A stretch of 64,000 nucleotides of DNA from Datnioides undecimradiatus (taxonomy: Eukaryota; Chordata; Actinopteri; Lobotiformes; Datnioididae), in NCBI GenBank assembly GCA_008933995.1, contig WARS01002947.1, positions 579,884-643,883 on the forward strand, in the 5' to 3' direction. Of this stretch, positions 63,691 to 64,000 are shown piece by piece (the first letter of the stretch is position 1; every line of letters starts with the position of its first letter). The translations under genes and the position numbers were made by a program. Under the pieces are notes generated by a model. That model worked only from the letters and a program-made list of their open reading frames with translations. It ran no database searches and had not been told where the DNA came from.

Positions 63691-64000
63691 AGCAAAAAGT
63701 GCAAAAACAAAAACGCACAAATTAAACCTTTAAATAGAATATAAATACATATGAAGATTCTAGGAGAGCCTTGAAGGCACTAGGCCTGAAAAACTCCATA
63801 AACTGCATGACTGTGTTTTTCAAAACAGCTCATATAGCTTTATTTTTGAATGGTTTAACATATGTGTGAATTCAAAGGTGATTACACACTTAGTTCTACC
63901 CTCCTACCAATCAGGAATTAGCAGTATTTTAAATCTGAATCCTGATCCTAATACCTAAAGATGTTTTTAATGATTTGTCTTTGGTTCTTACATATTATAA
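63691..64000. other. Gene-free stretch at the window end
   Basis: AT-rich sequence with nothing recognised. Confidence 0.5.

Overview
The window looks like a bony fish (teleost, probably percomorph) nuclear chromosome. The grounds are two vertebrate genes with many small GT-AG introns, Tc1-like transposons, a Rex3/RTE-like LINE end with a GATG tail, a fish LINE 3' tail, a fish-type MITE and many dinucleotide microsatellites. Only two protein-coding genes can be supported. Both were assembled exon by exon from splice sites and intact reading frames.

Layout. (1) 1-14.3 kb holds no gene. It carries repeat fossils: an LTR-like fragment, a retroviral-type pol scrap near 1.5 kb, a LINE 3' tail near 2.5 kb, a Tc1 piece near 10 kb and a Rex3-like LINE end near 10.4-10.9 kb. 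(2) 14.34-19.65 kb, + strand: a complete type II keratin gene of nine exons (566 aa) with TATA box and poly(A) signal. (3) 19.65-24.8 kb: an LTR-like fossil and a gene-free stretch containing a 148-base foldback. (4) 24.8-32.0 kb, - strand: a complete twelve-exon p38-type MAP kinase gene (364 aa) of the gamma/delta class, convergent with the keratin gene. (5) 33.9-55.5 kb: a partial Tc1 element runs into a head-to-tail tandem duplication of about 10.55 kb (34395-44947 and 44948-55501). (6) 55.5-64.0 kb: gene-free sequence with long CA/TG microsatellites and a few repeat scraps.

The main structural feature is the duplication. Its two copies are collinear and abut exactly. They differ in bursts of small insertions, deletions and substitutions, separated by exact matches of 100 bases or more. 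That pattern fits an assembly or polishing artefact (a retained second haplotype, or noisy long-read sequence) at least as well as a true duplication. Each copy carries what looks like a 5' untranslated first exon ending in a strong splice donor, so the 32-64 kb gene-free tract may be the upstream region and first intron of a gene lying to the right. I found no CRISPR array, tRNA, rRNA or prokaryotic feature.

The keratin is structural (epithelial intermediate filaments) and the kinase is a stress-signalling enzyme. Nothing in the sequence shows that they work together beyond being neighbours.
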